From: Glandiceps talaboti
Taxonomy: Eukaryota; Hemichordata; Enteropneusta; Spengelidae
Length of the DNA stretch: 64,000 nt
NCBI RefSeq assembly: GCF_964340395.1
Contig: NC_135549.1
Span: 35,738,332-35,802,331 of the forward strand
Reading direction: 5' to 3'
The notes under the pieces: model-generated
Database searches by the model: none
What the model saw: the letters and a program-made list of their open reading frames with translations, nothing else
Told to the model about the DNA's origin: nothing
Translations under genes and position numbers: made by a program
Part shown: piece after piece, positions 13,083-25,219 of the stretch
How the letters are laid out: each line of letters opens with the position of its first letter
Position numbering within the stretch: the first letter of the stretch is position 1

Positions 13083-13873
13083 GCACAACTTCACTTGGGT
13101 TCAACATTGCCGTGTGTGTGTGTGTGTAAATGACTTAAAGTCAAAAACCACCAGACCGATTGCCACAAGTTTGTGAATTGGGAAAAAAAATGTTACGTTT
13201 GGTCAAAAAACGTGAACTTAAAAACTACTGGACAGATTGGACTGAAATGTGGCAGCAACGTTCTTAGGGATGTGTAAATTACAAACTGTTAATAACATGA
13301 TGATCCCATCAGTGATATTCAAATGAGATTTTACAATGTGCCTTTTCGGTAAAAATTCTTAAAGCAAAAAACTACAGGACAGATTGGGCTTAAATTTGGT
13401 TTGGATGTTTCTAGGGGTGTGTAGATGAAGAAGTATTCAGCACATGATGATCTTGTCAGTGATATACAAATTAGGTCTAAAAATATGAATTTTGGCCAAA
13501 AACTTGTCACAGTATCTTGAAACCTCCTTGGTAAAGGGGCTGAAAGTTGTTGGTGATGTTTCAAGTAGTGTTATTCTGCATAGTTAACTATTTTATTTTT
13601 TGGCATAATTGATCATAGCAATCATACACATGCCATTAATAACAGTTAAATGCCAGTATATTTCGTAAAGATGGAAACATTGGGTAGAGAAGTTAATAAA
13701 CATTTTAAAAAATATATGCAAATATGCCTAGCAACAGGACACCACCCATAACTATGGTGAAAGGTTGGTGTATATTGCAAAGATAACAAGGATGGATCTG
13801 CATGTGGATAAATATTTGTGAAAATTAACACATCAACTGTACAGTTGTGCTACAATGCCATTGGAGCTAATTT
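13083..13873 (+). repeat. R1 dispersed repeat, degenerate copy
   Basis: It begins TTAGCACAACTTCACTTGGG, a decayed form of the R1 5' hairpin. A (GT)n tract and the ordered R1 phrases follow ('gacagattgggctt...', 'gatgatcttgtcagtgat'). It ends ACTGTACAGTTGTGCTACAA, the R1 3' terminus. Short ORFs on the minus strand here are by-products of the repeat. Confidence 0.65.
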
Positions 13874-14569
13874 TCTATATTCCTCAGGCTTATACATTTG
13901 ACCGTTTACCTCAAAATGATGGATCTCCACTGGCATAGACTGTTCCCATAGAATGAAACTGATGCTCAGATTGAACGTATATGATGTCTAAAAAGCACAG
14001 ATCAAACATTCTGTGAATGCAAAGTGTATTGTTACACTAGCCCCACATTATTGTGTGGTGCAGAAGTTATACAGAAGACCCAAAATGTGTTGTGCATCTC
14101 ATAAAGAGGAATGCAACTTCAGGAAATACACAGGCATTTTCAACTTTGGGTGCTGGGGAATCATTTTGATTTTACATCACCTCCATTATGCACAATTTTG
14201 GAGATACACCAAGTTAAAATTGTGAACCATGTGGGCCACCACTGCTTCATGATTCAGCAAACAGGAATATTCAATAGATGAGCAATTAATTTTCATGACT
14301 CCTAAGCTTATTACCATCAGAGAAAAGATCATTGCTATTCATTGTTCATCTACTGAATATGCAAATTTGCTGACTCCCAAAAAACAATGGTGGACCACAG
14401 TAAAAATCCACTCAATGGTGAGTGAGGCATAAGTGCAAGTCAATTTTTCTCTGCTAATGATCATGTAATGGCTCTCACGAACCCACATTTTCCCAAAATG
14501 CCATGATTTCCTAGAGTAGTGTTCCCCTTTAATTGTCATCTCTTTTGTCAAACTTTATCAACTTTAGGG

Positions 14570-16090
14570 TTAGTATTTGGCAAAGATAACATCAGGGATG
14601 CATATAATAAGTGGGTAGATATTTTTTAAATGAATAAATGTATGCATAGCTTCAAGACCACACGATAGCAACAGTGAAATGGTGATGTATATTGCCAAGA
14701 TGACAAATGGTTAGGCACTTTGAGGAACATTCCAAACATTGACATAGATTGTCAGCCAGCAACTAAGATACTGCCCGTAGCAGCAGTGAAATGATGGCGT
14801 ATATTTCATACGTAATGAGAGTTATTGTTCAGGATTTGCATGTGGATAAACTGTTGTGCTACAAAGTTATTTGCTGTATTTTTAACTGGATAAATTCCTT
14901 ATTTTTTGAAATAATATTTTCATATTTATTTTGAATTGATGTTACATTTGGGAAAATTAAAGATGTTCATTGCAAAAAAAGCATGAGTTTCTATGTTTCT
15001 CATTTTTATTGATATATGTTAAGTCTTGTTATGTTTATTATAATGAACATGCACGCCATTGCCATGCGATACCTTTTTAAAGTATGTGATAAATTTTAAC
15101 ACAACTGAACTGTGAGGCTCAGTAGTGCTATAGGCATGGCAATAGGCAGTCCATCTTTGTGTGTGCGGGACTTAAATTAAAAAACTTCTGGGCTAATAGC
15201 AGACATTCTTTGTTGGGAAATTGTACAAGAGTAGGTGATCTGTTATCAATCATGCTGTTTTGCAGATTACTCTGTTGATATTAGCATGCCATAAATCTAA
15301 TCATTACACCACAATGCCTCACAAAATATGGTCTTGGCAAAATTCAAGTCAAAAACTTTTTTAAAAATCAGAAGTTTTCGCTAGCCTTCTTTACATCATA
15401 TCATTTGGTATTTAAAAAGTTACTAAAAGAAAAACTTTATCAATTCTCCTCACAAAGGTGGTGGGTGTTTAAATTTGTTTTGGAATCGAAGAAAACTTGA
15501 ACTAATTCAAAGATAGAAACACAGTTGTTCAGAATCGTTGTTGTCACATCAGTTTCCAGTGTTTTTTTTAAAGCACAACAGAACCATACTGTTCAGTAGT
15601 GATATAGGCATGGTGTAGTGTCTACCCATCTGTCTCTCTGTATATATGATTTAAACTCAAACATTCATTTGGTTTGTTATAATATTTGATGTGGCTGTTA
15701 CTTTGGTTGCCTAATTGGGAAATTGTTGACAAATCAAACTGAATGTCATTTTGTTAACTAGAATTCTAACTCAAAAAATACTAATTGGTCTGAATATGTT
15801 GGGGAGATTTTAGGGATGCATAGATAAGGAATTATCAGGACATGACAACATCAGTGATGCAAATTAATATAAAATTGTGAATCTTGGTCAAAAACTGCTA
15901 TCTTGAAAACCAATGATTAGCTGTGCTTAATTTAGGGGATATTTCTAGAAGTATCATTCTCCAGATATTGTTCAAGAGATATTGACACAATGGGGCCAAG
16001 CAGCGAAGCACACGCTAGCCCTTTATAACATCAGCCAAATGCCAGTATATTTGCAATGATTGTTTGCATTGCAAAGTTAACATGTGGCTA
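14570..16090 (+). repeat. R1-derived degenerate segments
   Basis: There are 3'-end fragments (14570-14875, ending CTGTTGTGCTACAAAG) and decayed 5' ends at about 15098 (AACACAACTGAACTGTGAGG) and 15574. Scattered R1 interior phrases run to about 16090. Several overlapping truncated copies are likely. A G-tract/C-rich segment of unknown origin lies at 16100-16225. Confidence 0.5.
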
Positions 16091-16645
16091 AAATTATGAC
16101 AGACCCCATCAGTCCTGTTGATTAACGAAACCAACGTGTGGGGGGGGGGGAATTTTGTCATCAGGTCAACAAAATGTCACAAACCCCCCACCCCCACCCC
16201 TGGCTGAAGAAACTGACCAGTCCCTTATTAAACTGGAAGCACACTGCAGTTAATGATGGTATGTTTTTACAAAGAAAATGTTAGTTCTTATTGTTACTTT
16301 CATCCAGTGTTTTGCATTCATGATGATGACAATTGATTGTTAATCAGATAATTCTGGTATACTATAGGCAATGAACAATGACACAAGTGATCTTGATTTC
16401 TTTGTGTTTGTTCAACAATCATGTGACCCAATATTTATTGTTGAATTTTATTTTGCATTCATTATGATGACAATTGATAGTTAATCAGATAATTCTGGTA
16501 CACTATAGACAATGAACAATGACACAAGTGATCTCCTTGATATTTATTTTTGTATTTTATTGAAATAAAATATTCTGAAATTGTTTCTCATGGAGGTTCT
16601 TGATGTACTAACAATTATAGTATTTACAGTCACCTTGAACAGATA

Positions 16646-17183
16646 TTAGATAGTGCTAGTAACTACCACATTAAGCACAGGTAATTCAAATTCAGCTAAA
16701 TTTTTGTTCACAACACTAATAGCGGTTATTACTTTGGTCATTTCAGTTTGCTTGTAGACAAACATGTTACTTGAGGAAATTTCTAACCATAACATTTGTC
16801 TGCTGTATCCAAATGGTTTAAGTTTGTTATAGCCATCAATGTGCCAAAACAATTTGGCCCTGCAGCCCCGTATTTTCTTCTCAAGAGCCTATGCTTCTTA
16901 TGTCTGTCAATACCATCAGGATTAAGTGTATTCATCAATTCTAGTACTGTATCCCTGTTTGCTGATAAGCCATACTTCAACATGGCTCTATAACCAATAC
17001 AAGCCCCACTGCCATTTAGCTCCATCTCAATAGCTGCAACTACCGTTTCTATATTTGATAAGCTGATGGTCTTCCGTCTCAAACCAAACTTTTTCAAGAT
17101 GCGCTTCAGATGTCTCAAGCTGATACTAACACCTATTCAAAAAAATATGTTCAATTATTATTATCTATTATTATTATTAATAT

Positions 17184-17218
<35 letters not shown>

Positions 17219-17248
17219 TTATAAGAAATTATTATTATATATTATTTA

Positions 17249-17311
<63 letters not shown>

Positions 17312-17640
17312 GTTATTATCCAAAGTTCATAACCTAGCTACCATAAAGGGTAGCAACGTTATTAAGGTCATCCATGATTTTAGGGTATAAACATGTCCCT
17401 TGCAACATATAACAATGTTGCACATTAATGTTTCAAATAGTCTGCATCTACTACAGACAATGCTGTATACAACATAAAGTAAAGTGTAGTGCATAGGGAA
17501 AACTTGCCATGTAAAAGAGACAAGGAAGCCACAATTTCAGCATTGGTGTAACATGCATTGAAATATTTCTTTATCAGTTTGTCTCTGTCATCAACACCTC
17601 CACATTGTCCATGTTTTACTGGTGTGTAGTCAGGAAACAT
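16646..17640 (-). pseudogene. integrase core domain (rve/DDE) gene, decayed
   Basis: Exon 1 (17640-17504) follows TATTCTCAG and encodes MFPDYTPVKHGQCGGVDDRD, then KLIKKYFNACYTNAEIVASL..LLHG, a helix-turn-helix-like segment. Its donor GTTTTC joins acceptor GTTAG before 17125, giving LLHGNISLRHLKRILKKFGL in frame. Exon 2 continues with RRK..., SGACIGYRAMLKYGLS and NTLNPDGIDRHKKHRLLRRK. At about 16855 a one-base frameshift separates AAGPN from FWHIDGYNKLKPFG, which holds the first catalytic Asp. A few codons usually found before SRQMLWLEISSSN appear to be missing. After that the frame loses similarity and stops at 16646; the second Asp and the Glu are absent. Such intron-containing integrases are repetitive in corals, fish and amphioxus and probably serve transposition. 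It is convergent with the 5-12.7 kb gene. Confidence 0.8.
17155..17325. repeat. (ATT)n / (AGT)n microsatellite
   Basis: Trinucleotide tracts TTA, then GTA (about 10 units), then TAT (about 20 units). They lie within the integrase intron and give rise to a meaningless Ser/Tyr-run reading frame. Confidence 0.9.
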
Positions 17641-17804
17641 CTGAGAATACAAAAGAGCAGAAAAGAAATAATCCCAAATTATGCTTAAGCAATTATTGTT
17701 ATAGCGATTTACCCCATTACTCCATAATGGCTTCAAAATGAATGTTGGTAATCTTTGAATGGTGCAAGTAGAAAATGTATAAGTTAAATGTGCGTACAAC
17801 ATAT

Positions 17805-18275
17805 ATGTAATAAACTCTCATTACAACTTTATGTAAAATAAGTGATATGGTCAAAATACTTACAATATTTTGATGTGTTGATTGACATCAGATGCAGTCC
17901 AAATGATGGTACACAGGGAAGTAGCTCAGTTCTTGTGGTGACTTATGAAAACTCTATTTAAAAAGAAATATAGTAGGAAATGAAGCTAAAGAATAACTAA
18001 TACCATAATGACAAAAATAAATTTGAGACTGCAAGTTGTAGTTCAGAGAACCAGCTTCTTCCAGCCTTGACATTTCTGACAATATTCTTTAGTTTTTAAA
18101 ATGTTGGGCTATATGCAATGCTTCCATCATCACTGCAAGTTAAACTTTATAAATGGAATGGGCAAAAGTTAGTCGTGGTTGCTGTGAAAATGTTAGGAAA
18201 GACTTCCATATGCCCACTTTAACATCTGAATATCCACTTTTAAAGAAGCTGAATTTTTTTAAATAATCACTAGGT
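17805..18275. other. no gene seen
   Basis: Upstream of the minus-strand integrase exon 1. No further upstream exon or promoter could be identified. This stretch may hold its 5' UTR or promoter. Confidence 0.35.
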
Positions 18276-18404
18276 TGGAAGTCCGAAGTCCGAAGTCCGA
18301 AGTCGGAGTCGGAAGTCGGACTTGAAAGTCAGAAGTCAGAAGTCGGAAGTCGGAAGTCGGAAGTCGGAAGTCAGAAGTCTGAAGTCTGAAGTCCGACCTG
18401 AAGT
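18276..18404 (-). repeat. (GAAGTCN)n heptamer array
   Basis: About 17 units of GAAGTCN on plus, the reverse complement of the array at 3773-3911. One unit is inverted (GGACTTGAAAGTC). Confidence 0.85.
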
Positions 18405-19340
18405 TCTGATCACACTCTTAAAAACTTCCCCATGATATTGATCTTCTCCTGACTGAAACTGTTTGGCTTTTTTACAAAATTTATACATAACAGCACAGCT
18501 TTAAGTATCATGTATGGCCTATTTTACAACTAAATATTGGGGGGGGGGGGGAATACAATGAGGCGCATCAGTGCAGAGTTGCATTTCCTATTAATAACAT
18601 TGCTCCCTTTGCGGTGATGTTTTGATGATATTAATCATACAACTGCATCCTCATAGTCGTGGTTTCAAATAAACACTTGCATTCTCACGAAAACCATGTC
18701 ACATTGTTTGTACCATGGTATTTACCTCGAAATCTGATTTCTATCACCAGTAACGTTAACTCTGGCAGCATAATATAGGTACATGAACGGTATCACATAT
18801 GTGGCAGCAGAAGCCCGTCCCCCACCCTAACAATTGGGTTTTAAATCTATAATCTGCTCGCATATACACGTTGATTAATTGTTTTTCTTTACGGAGAAGA
18901 CATATCAGCATAATACTATGGTACGAACATTTTGACCTGGTTTGGTTAAGAATACAGGTGTACATGCAAAATCTAGAGATGAGCATGCATTCGTATATTA
19001 ATAAATATCAACAAGTTACTACCCAAAGGGAACTATGGTATTAGTAGATAATGCAACTCGGTGCTAACATGCCTCGTTGTATTTCCTATACTTACTATAG
19101 TTAGTAGAAAAGCCAGGCACTTTAAATGTAAACTGTAAAATGGTGACATAATACTACATCTATACATCTATATCAAATACAAAAAAAATACTTACCACTT
19201 ATCATATAAACAGAAAAGCTTTATGTCCAGCTGTGAGATATCACAAGTTTAATTAACAGTACACTTTGACAAACTACAATTGGAAAGAGTCGTACTGCTG
19301 TAATGCAATGGCGACTTCCATCCCAGTATGCATTTGGGCT
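18405..19340. other. no gene seen
   Basis: Non-coding DNA between two heptamer arrays, with a G tract at 18539-18551. No exon recognised. Confidence 0.4.
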
Positions 19341-19578
19341 CAGAAAGTCAGAAGTCAGAAGTCAGTAGTCCGAAGTCGGAAGTCAGAAGTCAGAAGTGGG
19401 AAGTCGGAAGTCAGAAGTGAGAAGTCAGAAGTCAGAAGTTAGTAGTCCGAAGTCGGAAGTCGGAAGTCCGAAGTACGAAGTACGAAGTCAGAAGTACGAA
19501 GTCAGAAGTCCGAAGTCTGAAGTCAGAAGTTGGAAATCGGAAGTCAGAAGTCAGAAGTCAGAAGTCTGAAGTCCGAAG
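19341..19578 (-). repeat. (GAAGTCN)n heptamer array, long copy
   Basis: About 33 units of GAAGTCN with variants such as GAAGTAC and TTAGTAG. It ends about 520 bases before the start codon of the second integrase gene. Confidence 0.85.
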
Positions 19579-20095
19579 GGTGCGTGACTAACGACGTCCA
19601 AGTGAAATCCTAATCTATCTAGAGATGACATTATTCGTTTTTTGACGTAATTTCAAACAATGAATTCGTATTAAGCAATCAACAATTAGAATTACATGTG
19701 ATTTTGGAATTTGGTTTTGTGTTGTTGATTTCGAATTTCGAGCATTTGTTTTTTGAAACTACAATCGAAATCAAAACATGAACAATGTTTCACTTTATTG
19801 AGTCAGTTGTTCGGGGGCACTTTTTATCGTTACATTCCTGCAGCATTGTTTTGGCGCTAGGCTGAATCAAAGAGATCGAAGGGAAGCGAACCCGACAACA
19901 TCTTCGTTAATATCCAATCATCGGGCATGACGTGGCACAATAAATCAATACATCCCGTAACACATCCCGGGAAAACCACCCGGTTTGAGTAAGAGGTAAA
20001 CACACCTCAGGTATAATAAACAATGTTACAATACACGTTTAATCACATTTTTTCATAAGTTTGAGATTTTCATCTTGCATATCTCATTTGCCGAA

Positions 20096-21341
20096 ATGGA
20101 GCTCGAAAATGTAGTCGACGCTGGCTACATCAATAGTCTTGTCAAACAAGGAATTTCTCACCGTGAAATAAGTAGTCTGTTAGCCGCCCAATATCCGAAC
20201 ATGAGGGGGATTTCGGAAAGAAGCGTCCGAAGATACTGTGCCATTCATAACATCCATCCCCTAAACAACTATGAATTGGACCTCGAAGTAAACGAGGCCG
20301 TGACCGTTCTTGGCCCATCGTATGGTACCAAAATGGTTCAAGGTTTCTTGCGGTCGCGCGGGCGAGCTAGTGTTGGTATATATAGGGTACAGAAGAGTTT
20401 ACGAAGCATAGCACCTGAGTATCACGAAGCACGTCGTCGTGATATCATACAACAGACAAACTCTATCCCGTATTATTCCCCCTACCATGGACATAAGGTA
20501 CACGTAGACCAGAATGAGAAGTTGGTCCATTTTGGAGTAACCCATATAGTGTTTTCAGATGGCTTTAGCAGAACAATATTGGGCACCGTCACAATGCCGA
20601 TTAAAAACCCCATACAAATATATACCCTGTACCCTAGTATAGTGCTTCAACATGGCTTGTGGGATATGCTACGATCAGATCATGGAACAGAATTTTGTCT
20701 TATAAAATTTGCTCAGTGGTTAATCAAAGACCTGAGGGGCAATCGAGATTGCATGCCATATATGCAGACACCATCAACTGACAACCATATGGCAGAGAGA
20801 TTATGGGTTGAAGCAAACCAATCCGATGAAAAATGCTTTGACAGATATGCAGATGAGAATGGCGATCAATATGGCAGACCCATTGCATAAATATGCTGTA
20901 TCCACCGTGTCTTGTGCTGTTTCCAATGCGGGAATGAAACTATTCGTAGTATGGAACCATCATCCTATTGCAGGTAGGGGAAAATGGTAACATTTGTGCT
21001 TGGTTACATTACAAGTGTCAGCTTAAAGTGAGCTGTATGTATGTATGTTTATTTATTTATTTATTTATTGCATCCCTTTTGTATCAAGGGCTCACTAAGA
21101 TTGTTAGGAGCAGCACTAAGAAAAAATAAAGAAACACATGCACTACTAAAAAGATGAGTAAAAAACATATACAGGAACAAACAACTAAATAAACCCAAAG
21201 TGAGGTAAGAATATTGATAAAATAAAAATGACAATGTCTGCTTCAAATGCTAAACTACTCTATATTAGTTTTAACAAAATCATTTCTGTTTTCAATTGCT
21301 TCAATAAGGTATTGCTTGACAAGTGTATCTATTTGTTTACT

Positions 21342-21375
<34 letters not shown>

Positions 21376-21949
21376 TGTATGTATGTGTATGTATGTGTGT
21401 GTGTGTGTTGTAGGGCGGGTCACCTATCACTGCGAAGCTAAGTAAGCTTGACTATATGAAAATTTATACAACGTTACCCTACAAGAAGTAACAAGAGTCC
21501 AATGGCATTGCGTTTATTTATCCCATTACTAAACCGACTATCAATTTGGTTCGTATTCGATTTGGGTTGCAAAAATGACGTTATTAAAACAGCTTATCTT
21601 TCAACACTTCGAATTTAGGAGTTATGTCAAGAGTACCACACCATTTAGCAGAACAAAGTGACAGAACAGCAAAGATTACAACAGAATTAATCCCAACGGA
21701 CGACGAGATCATTAGATTGTATGAAAGCAGCGGTGGACAACTAACGAGAAGCAGTGTATTTGGCAACGATCCTCTGTTTTCTCTCACCCAGGACTGCAGC
21801 GTGAGCGAGAAAGACAGTTCCAAGCACAGAGTGATTCTCCAGTGGATATCTATTCAAACATTGTGCATGGTAATATTCGGCCATATGAGAGAGCATTAAC
21901 ATTATACATTGCTCTCTCACAACAACTTGCTGTCACACATCATACTTAA
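20096..21949 (+). pseudogene. integrase core domain (rve/DDE) gene, two exons, two frameshifts
   Basis: The start is ATG 20096. Residues 1-60 hold a helix-turn-helix-like region (GISHREISSLLAAQYPNMRG, SERSVRRYC). The catalytic core has HVDQNEK (D138), LRSDHGTEF (D195) and TDNHMAERLW (E234), a D,D,39,E triad, so the active site is complete. Just after LWVEAN (about 20815) a frameshift occurs. The new frame carries MKNALTDMQMRMAINMADPL and FVVWNHHPIAG to a donor at 20973/20974 (CAGGTAGGG). Exon 2 starts at 21619 after AATTTAG: SRVPHHLAEQSDRTAKITTE, LYESSGGQLTRSSVFGNDPL. A second frameshift near 21837 leads to DIYSNIVHGNIRPYERALTL and a stop at 21949. Two frameshifts make it non-functional unless they are sequencing errors. 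Same broad family as the gene at 16.6 kb but clearly a different lineage. Confidence 0.8.
21030..21412. repeat. intron microsatellites and probable LINE 3' tail
   Basis: (TTTA)n at 21048-21070 is followed by GCATCCCTTTTGTATCAAGG, which looks like the reverse complement of a LINE 3' end with its (TAAA)n tail. (TATG)n and (TG)n lie at 21343-21410. All of this is inside the integrase intron. Confidence 0.55.
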
Positions 21950-22200
21950 AGTGTATTGATTGTAATGAACATGCATGTATGCAGTACAGAGATTTATAGT
22001 CTGAATGTTTTCTCAATATATGTCATAACGTGTATCCTGGTCTACTTGCCATTTCATGCAGACTGTCAAATTGACTACCTTATTTTTGAAATGTTTGAAA
22101 TTAAAGCAAACTATCGAATTGTTACTGTTATGATCTGCCTCATTTGTCTGTTTTACGGTGAAATCACCAGACCATGGAGGTATGGACCATGGGGGCATGT
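21950..22200. other. no gene seen
   Basis: An open frame at 21956-22237 has no recognised domain and is probably chance. Confidence 0.35.
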
Positions 22201-22206
22201 AGTATT

Positions 22207-22375
22207 GCTTAGATTGTTTTCCTCGTCTACAGGCTAAATATAAGAATGTTTTGACTTGAATATATTTCCCCTACCTTTAGAAAAGAATACTAATTATTTT
22301 TAGTATAGAACGTATATTGATACATTTCTAGTAGCACGATTCGTGCGATAATTTACTCAGGAAAACAATCTAAGC
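22207..22375. mobile_element. short inverted-repeat element
   Basis: GCTTAGATTGTTTTCCT at 22207-22223 is perfectly repeated in inverted orientation at 22359-22375. Weaker similarity extends outward (CATGTAG / CTACGTG). A MITE about 170-200 bases long is likely; its limits are uncertain. Confidence 0.4.
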
Positions 22376-22542
22376 TACGTGTCCCGGTGGCTCTGACCCT
22401 TTGCAATGAATAGAAGGTTTGATCGTACGGTGTGCCCCCAGCGGTTACTCAGACTGTCATTTGGGATAAGGGCTCTCGCTAAATGGCTACTGTCCCCAAC
22501 GACAGATTCAGGGCGACGAAACTACTAGTATTTAGTCAATAG

Positions 22543-22631
22543 TCTCGGTTACCCAGACTCAAACCGCTGGGGCTCGTTTGGGGTGGTCTCGTAGGCAGAG
22601 CCACCAGCGGCGAGAGGTTGGATAACCGAGA
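22543..22631. mobile_element. 89-bp palindromic MITE flanked by TA
   Basis: The ends GTCTCGGTTA and TAACCGAGAC are exact inverted repeats flanked by TA on both sides. Partial pairing continues inward to CCGCTGG/CCAGCGG. A TA flank is typical of Tc1/mariner-type elements. Confidence 0.5.
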
Positions 22632-22635
22632 CTAG

Positions 22636-23160
22636 CTTGGTCTTGAAGTTGGGCATATTTGTTTATAAATAGTTGTTTTTTGTTTGCATTCTCTCTTTAT
22701 AAAAAGTTTTTTTGTTTTACTTTTATTTGCTCTTGAAAAAATCTTTTCCCTAAAGGTGCCATATAATAAAGTGATGATTTGAGAAAAAAATTCTAAATCA
22801 ATTTTAACTTGTTTTGTTGGTTTTTATACACCATCTTTACTGTACTTTGACTGACTATAATATTGAGAAAAGTCTTGGTGAGTGGGGACGAGGAATGGTC
22901 AACGGTTGAAGGTGCTCAATAGAACTCATAAATAATTACTAAGGTGGTCATACCATACTAAAGCCGGGTTATTATAACCAAAAGAACAAATTAAAATTGA
23001 TTTAGAAAAACGCACATTTTCAAATCATCACATTACATGACACCTTATAGGGAAACTATTTTGCAAAATAAGTGAACAAAATAAAAAAAAAAGTTTTGTA
23101 AAGAGTAAACAATAGACAACTATTTGCAAACAAATATGGCCAATTTCAAGCCTCTGTAGG
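22636..23160. mobile_element. foldback element with ~200-bp arms
   Basis: The left arm 22636-22835 reappears in inverted orientation at about 22960-23160. Landmarks in both arms are GGNCATATTTGTTT, CCCTAWAGGTG, TGATGATTTGA and CTAAATCAATTTTAA. By eye the arms are about 75-80% alike, so the insertion is old. The 125-bp loop has no ORF. Confidence 0.6.
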
Positions 23161-23952
23161 TTACCTAGAGTCATTGCTGACAGTGCACTTCAAGTGGTGT
23201 GACGAGTCTGGGTATCTGAGAATACTGTACTGGGATTTTGACATGTGTTACTAATCATAAGTAACCATCCAGGGCACACTACAGGGAGGTATTTATATAG
23301 TAAGTGGTCTGAATGAATTTTTTTATAAACATCATCCACACAGACACATCCCTGTTCATTACTGTATAATACCAAACAGTAACACCAAAAAATACTATAG
23401 ATTTTTGTTTTAAACAAACTTCCCTTTATTATTAATACATCATTATTCCAATATGGTACTGACTGTAAGGCACATTTCCTATTACACCACCTTTTACAAT
23501 ATTTAGTGTAACCATGGCACCATTTCAATACTTTGCTTGAGTGATCTTAGATTGTTTGAGAAGTACTTTGTGTTAAAATGGCAAGACTAACAAAATAACG
23601 ACAAATAGTAGTGAACTCTTGGGCTTAGTAAATGTCCATATAGTATTGGATTAATTCCCAACAATCAACATGTTTACCATTAAACTGACAGTTGTCACTT
23701 GCACTGCCTAGTGATTTACATTTTGAAGTTGGAAAGGACCAGAAAACGCAAGAGAAATGAAAACCAAAAACTGAAAATCACTTTAATCATCAGCTGAACA
23801 TTTGTACCTAACGTTGCAAACTATTAGTTTGTATCATGCAATGCCATATTATGACTGAAGGTTCATTGGAACTGTACTTAGCATAAACTAACAAGTAATA
23901 TATGAATAGACTACAAACTTAGTTTACTTTTATCATCTATATGGAACTAGTA
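23161..23952. other. no gene seen
   Basis: A minus-strand open frame at 23190-23528 has no recognised domain and is judged to be chance. Otherwise AT-rich non-coding sequence. Confidence 0.4.
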
Positions 23953-24220
23953 CTATTCCTGAAAGTCATCAGTGTCATCATCATTATACTGAATCTGTGG
24001 TGGGGAAGGAGAGTCAACAATTTCAATGGCATCAGTTTCTCTTTGAGACAGTGCCTGTGCAATTTCCTCGACTGAGCTCCGTCTGTACTGTAATTCAATA
24101 CTATCCAATCCACGCAGTGGTTGAGGGTTCTCGGGAATGTTTACTCGGCAGTTTGGACACTTGACAAGCCGAACTACACACTTCATATAGCCAACCACTT
24201 TATTGCACTCCCCCTGAAAC
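23953..24220 (-). CDS. terminal exon of an unrecognised Cys-containing protein
   Basis: After the acceptor GCCTGTCAG the open frame encodes FQGECNKVVGYMKCVVRLVK, then CPNCRVNIPENPQPLRGL, an EEIAQALSQRE helix and an acidic tail (QIQYNDDDTDDFQE) before the stop. The Cys spacing C-x8-C-x6-C-x2-C could bind zinc. Codon order and the clean acceptor argue that this is a real 3' exon. Exons 5' of it would lie to the right; 26264-26467 is one candidate on the same strand, though the phase does not fit a direct join. The family is unknown. The position beside the DUF6589-like gene suggests transposon cargo, but this is inference. Confidence 0.45.
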
Positions 24221-24426
24221 CTGACAGGCATATAGTGGGAAACACACAACATCAAGACAAATCATACATGTTAGTTTATCAGGACTACTGCTGCTACTGG
24301 CCGATGGAACCTGTGAAGAGACGGACACAAAAACATGATCACAATGATTATTAATCATACATGTATCCAATCTGTACATTCACAATACAATGTAGAAAGT
24401 ACACAATTTATTCCCTCTGATAAAAT

Positions 24427-24875
24427 ATGGGGGGGGGGGGGGGGGTTAGAATCAGATCAATGAAAATGGTCACTAGCTGCACCATCATATGAGTGGGAAA
24501 GTACTAGGGTGATTACATGGGGGGGGGGGGGGGTTAGAATCAGATCAATGAAAATGGTCACTAGCTGCACCATCATATGAGTGTGAAAGTACTAGGGTGA
24601 TTACATGGGGGGGGGGGGTTAGAATCAGATCAATGAAAATGGTCACAAGCTGCACCATCATATGAGTGGGAAAGTACTAGGGTGATTACATGGGGGGGGG
24701 GGGGGTTAGAATCAGATCAATGAAAATGGTCACTAGCTGCACCATCATATGAGTGTGAAAGTACTAGGGTGATTACATGGGGGGGGGGGTTAGAATCAGA
24801 TCAATGAAAATGGTCACTAGCTGCACCATCATATGAGTGTGAAAGTACTAAGGTGATTACATTATGCTATATTAA
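24427..24875. repeat. ~86-bp minisatellite with a G tract in every unit
   Basis: There are five units, starting at TTAGAATCAGATCAATG near 24446, 24534, 24619, 24707 and 24791. Each has GGTCACTAGCTGCACCATCA and ends GGTGATTACAT followed by 10-17 G. Units differ mainly in G-tract length and at one G/T site (GAGTGGGA or GAGTGTGA). Confidence 0.9.
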
Positions 24876-25219
24876 AGGTATATTAGCTGTAACGGGGACT
24901 ATTTTTTGACTATTTTTGTTCTTTTTTTAATATGATTTTTCTTTTATACATGCCAAAGCATGTAGAATGACCTCGTGTTCAAAGCCAAACAACCTTCCAT
25001 AAATGTATAAAATATTAATTAAAGAATATTAACAACGTTACTTTTTATAATTGTAAACATTCGAAAGCCGCGCAAGAATACATCGACCTTTAAACGACCG
25101 TTGAGGTCAGTACGATATCAAAGTTGACTGCGCATGCTCTATTTCTCCAACGTTGGAGTTATGTTGTTGTCAGAGTAGAGTTGAAATTTGTTGATGACTC
25201 GACGTGACATGGCTTAGCA

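Noticed and set aside
17110-17298. Open frame with Ser and Tyr runs
   Set aside because: Pure translation of trinucleotide microsatellites.
22380-22640. Possible tRNA or tRNA-derived SINE
   Set aside because: No A or B box pair or cloverleaf could be made out; the symmetry is explained by the TA-flanked palindrome.
23190-23528. 112-residue minus-strand open frame
   Set aside because: No recognisable domain, no splice-site support and no protein-like motif.
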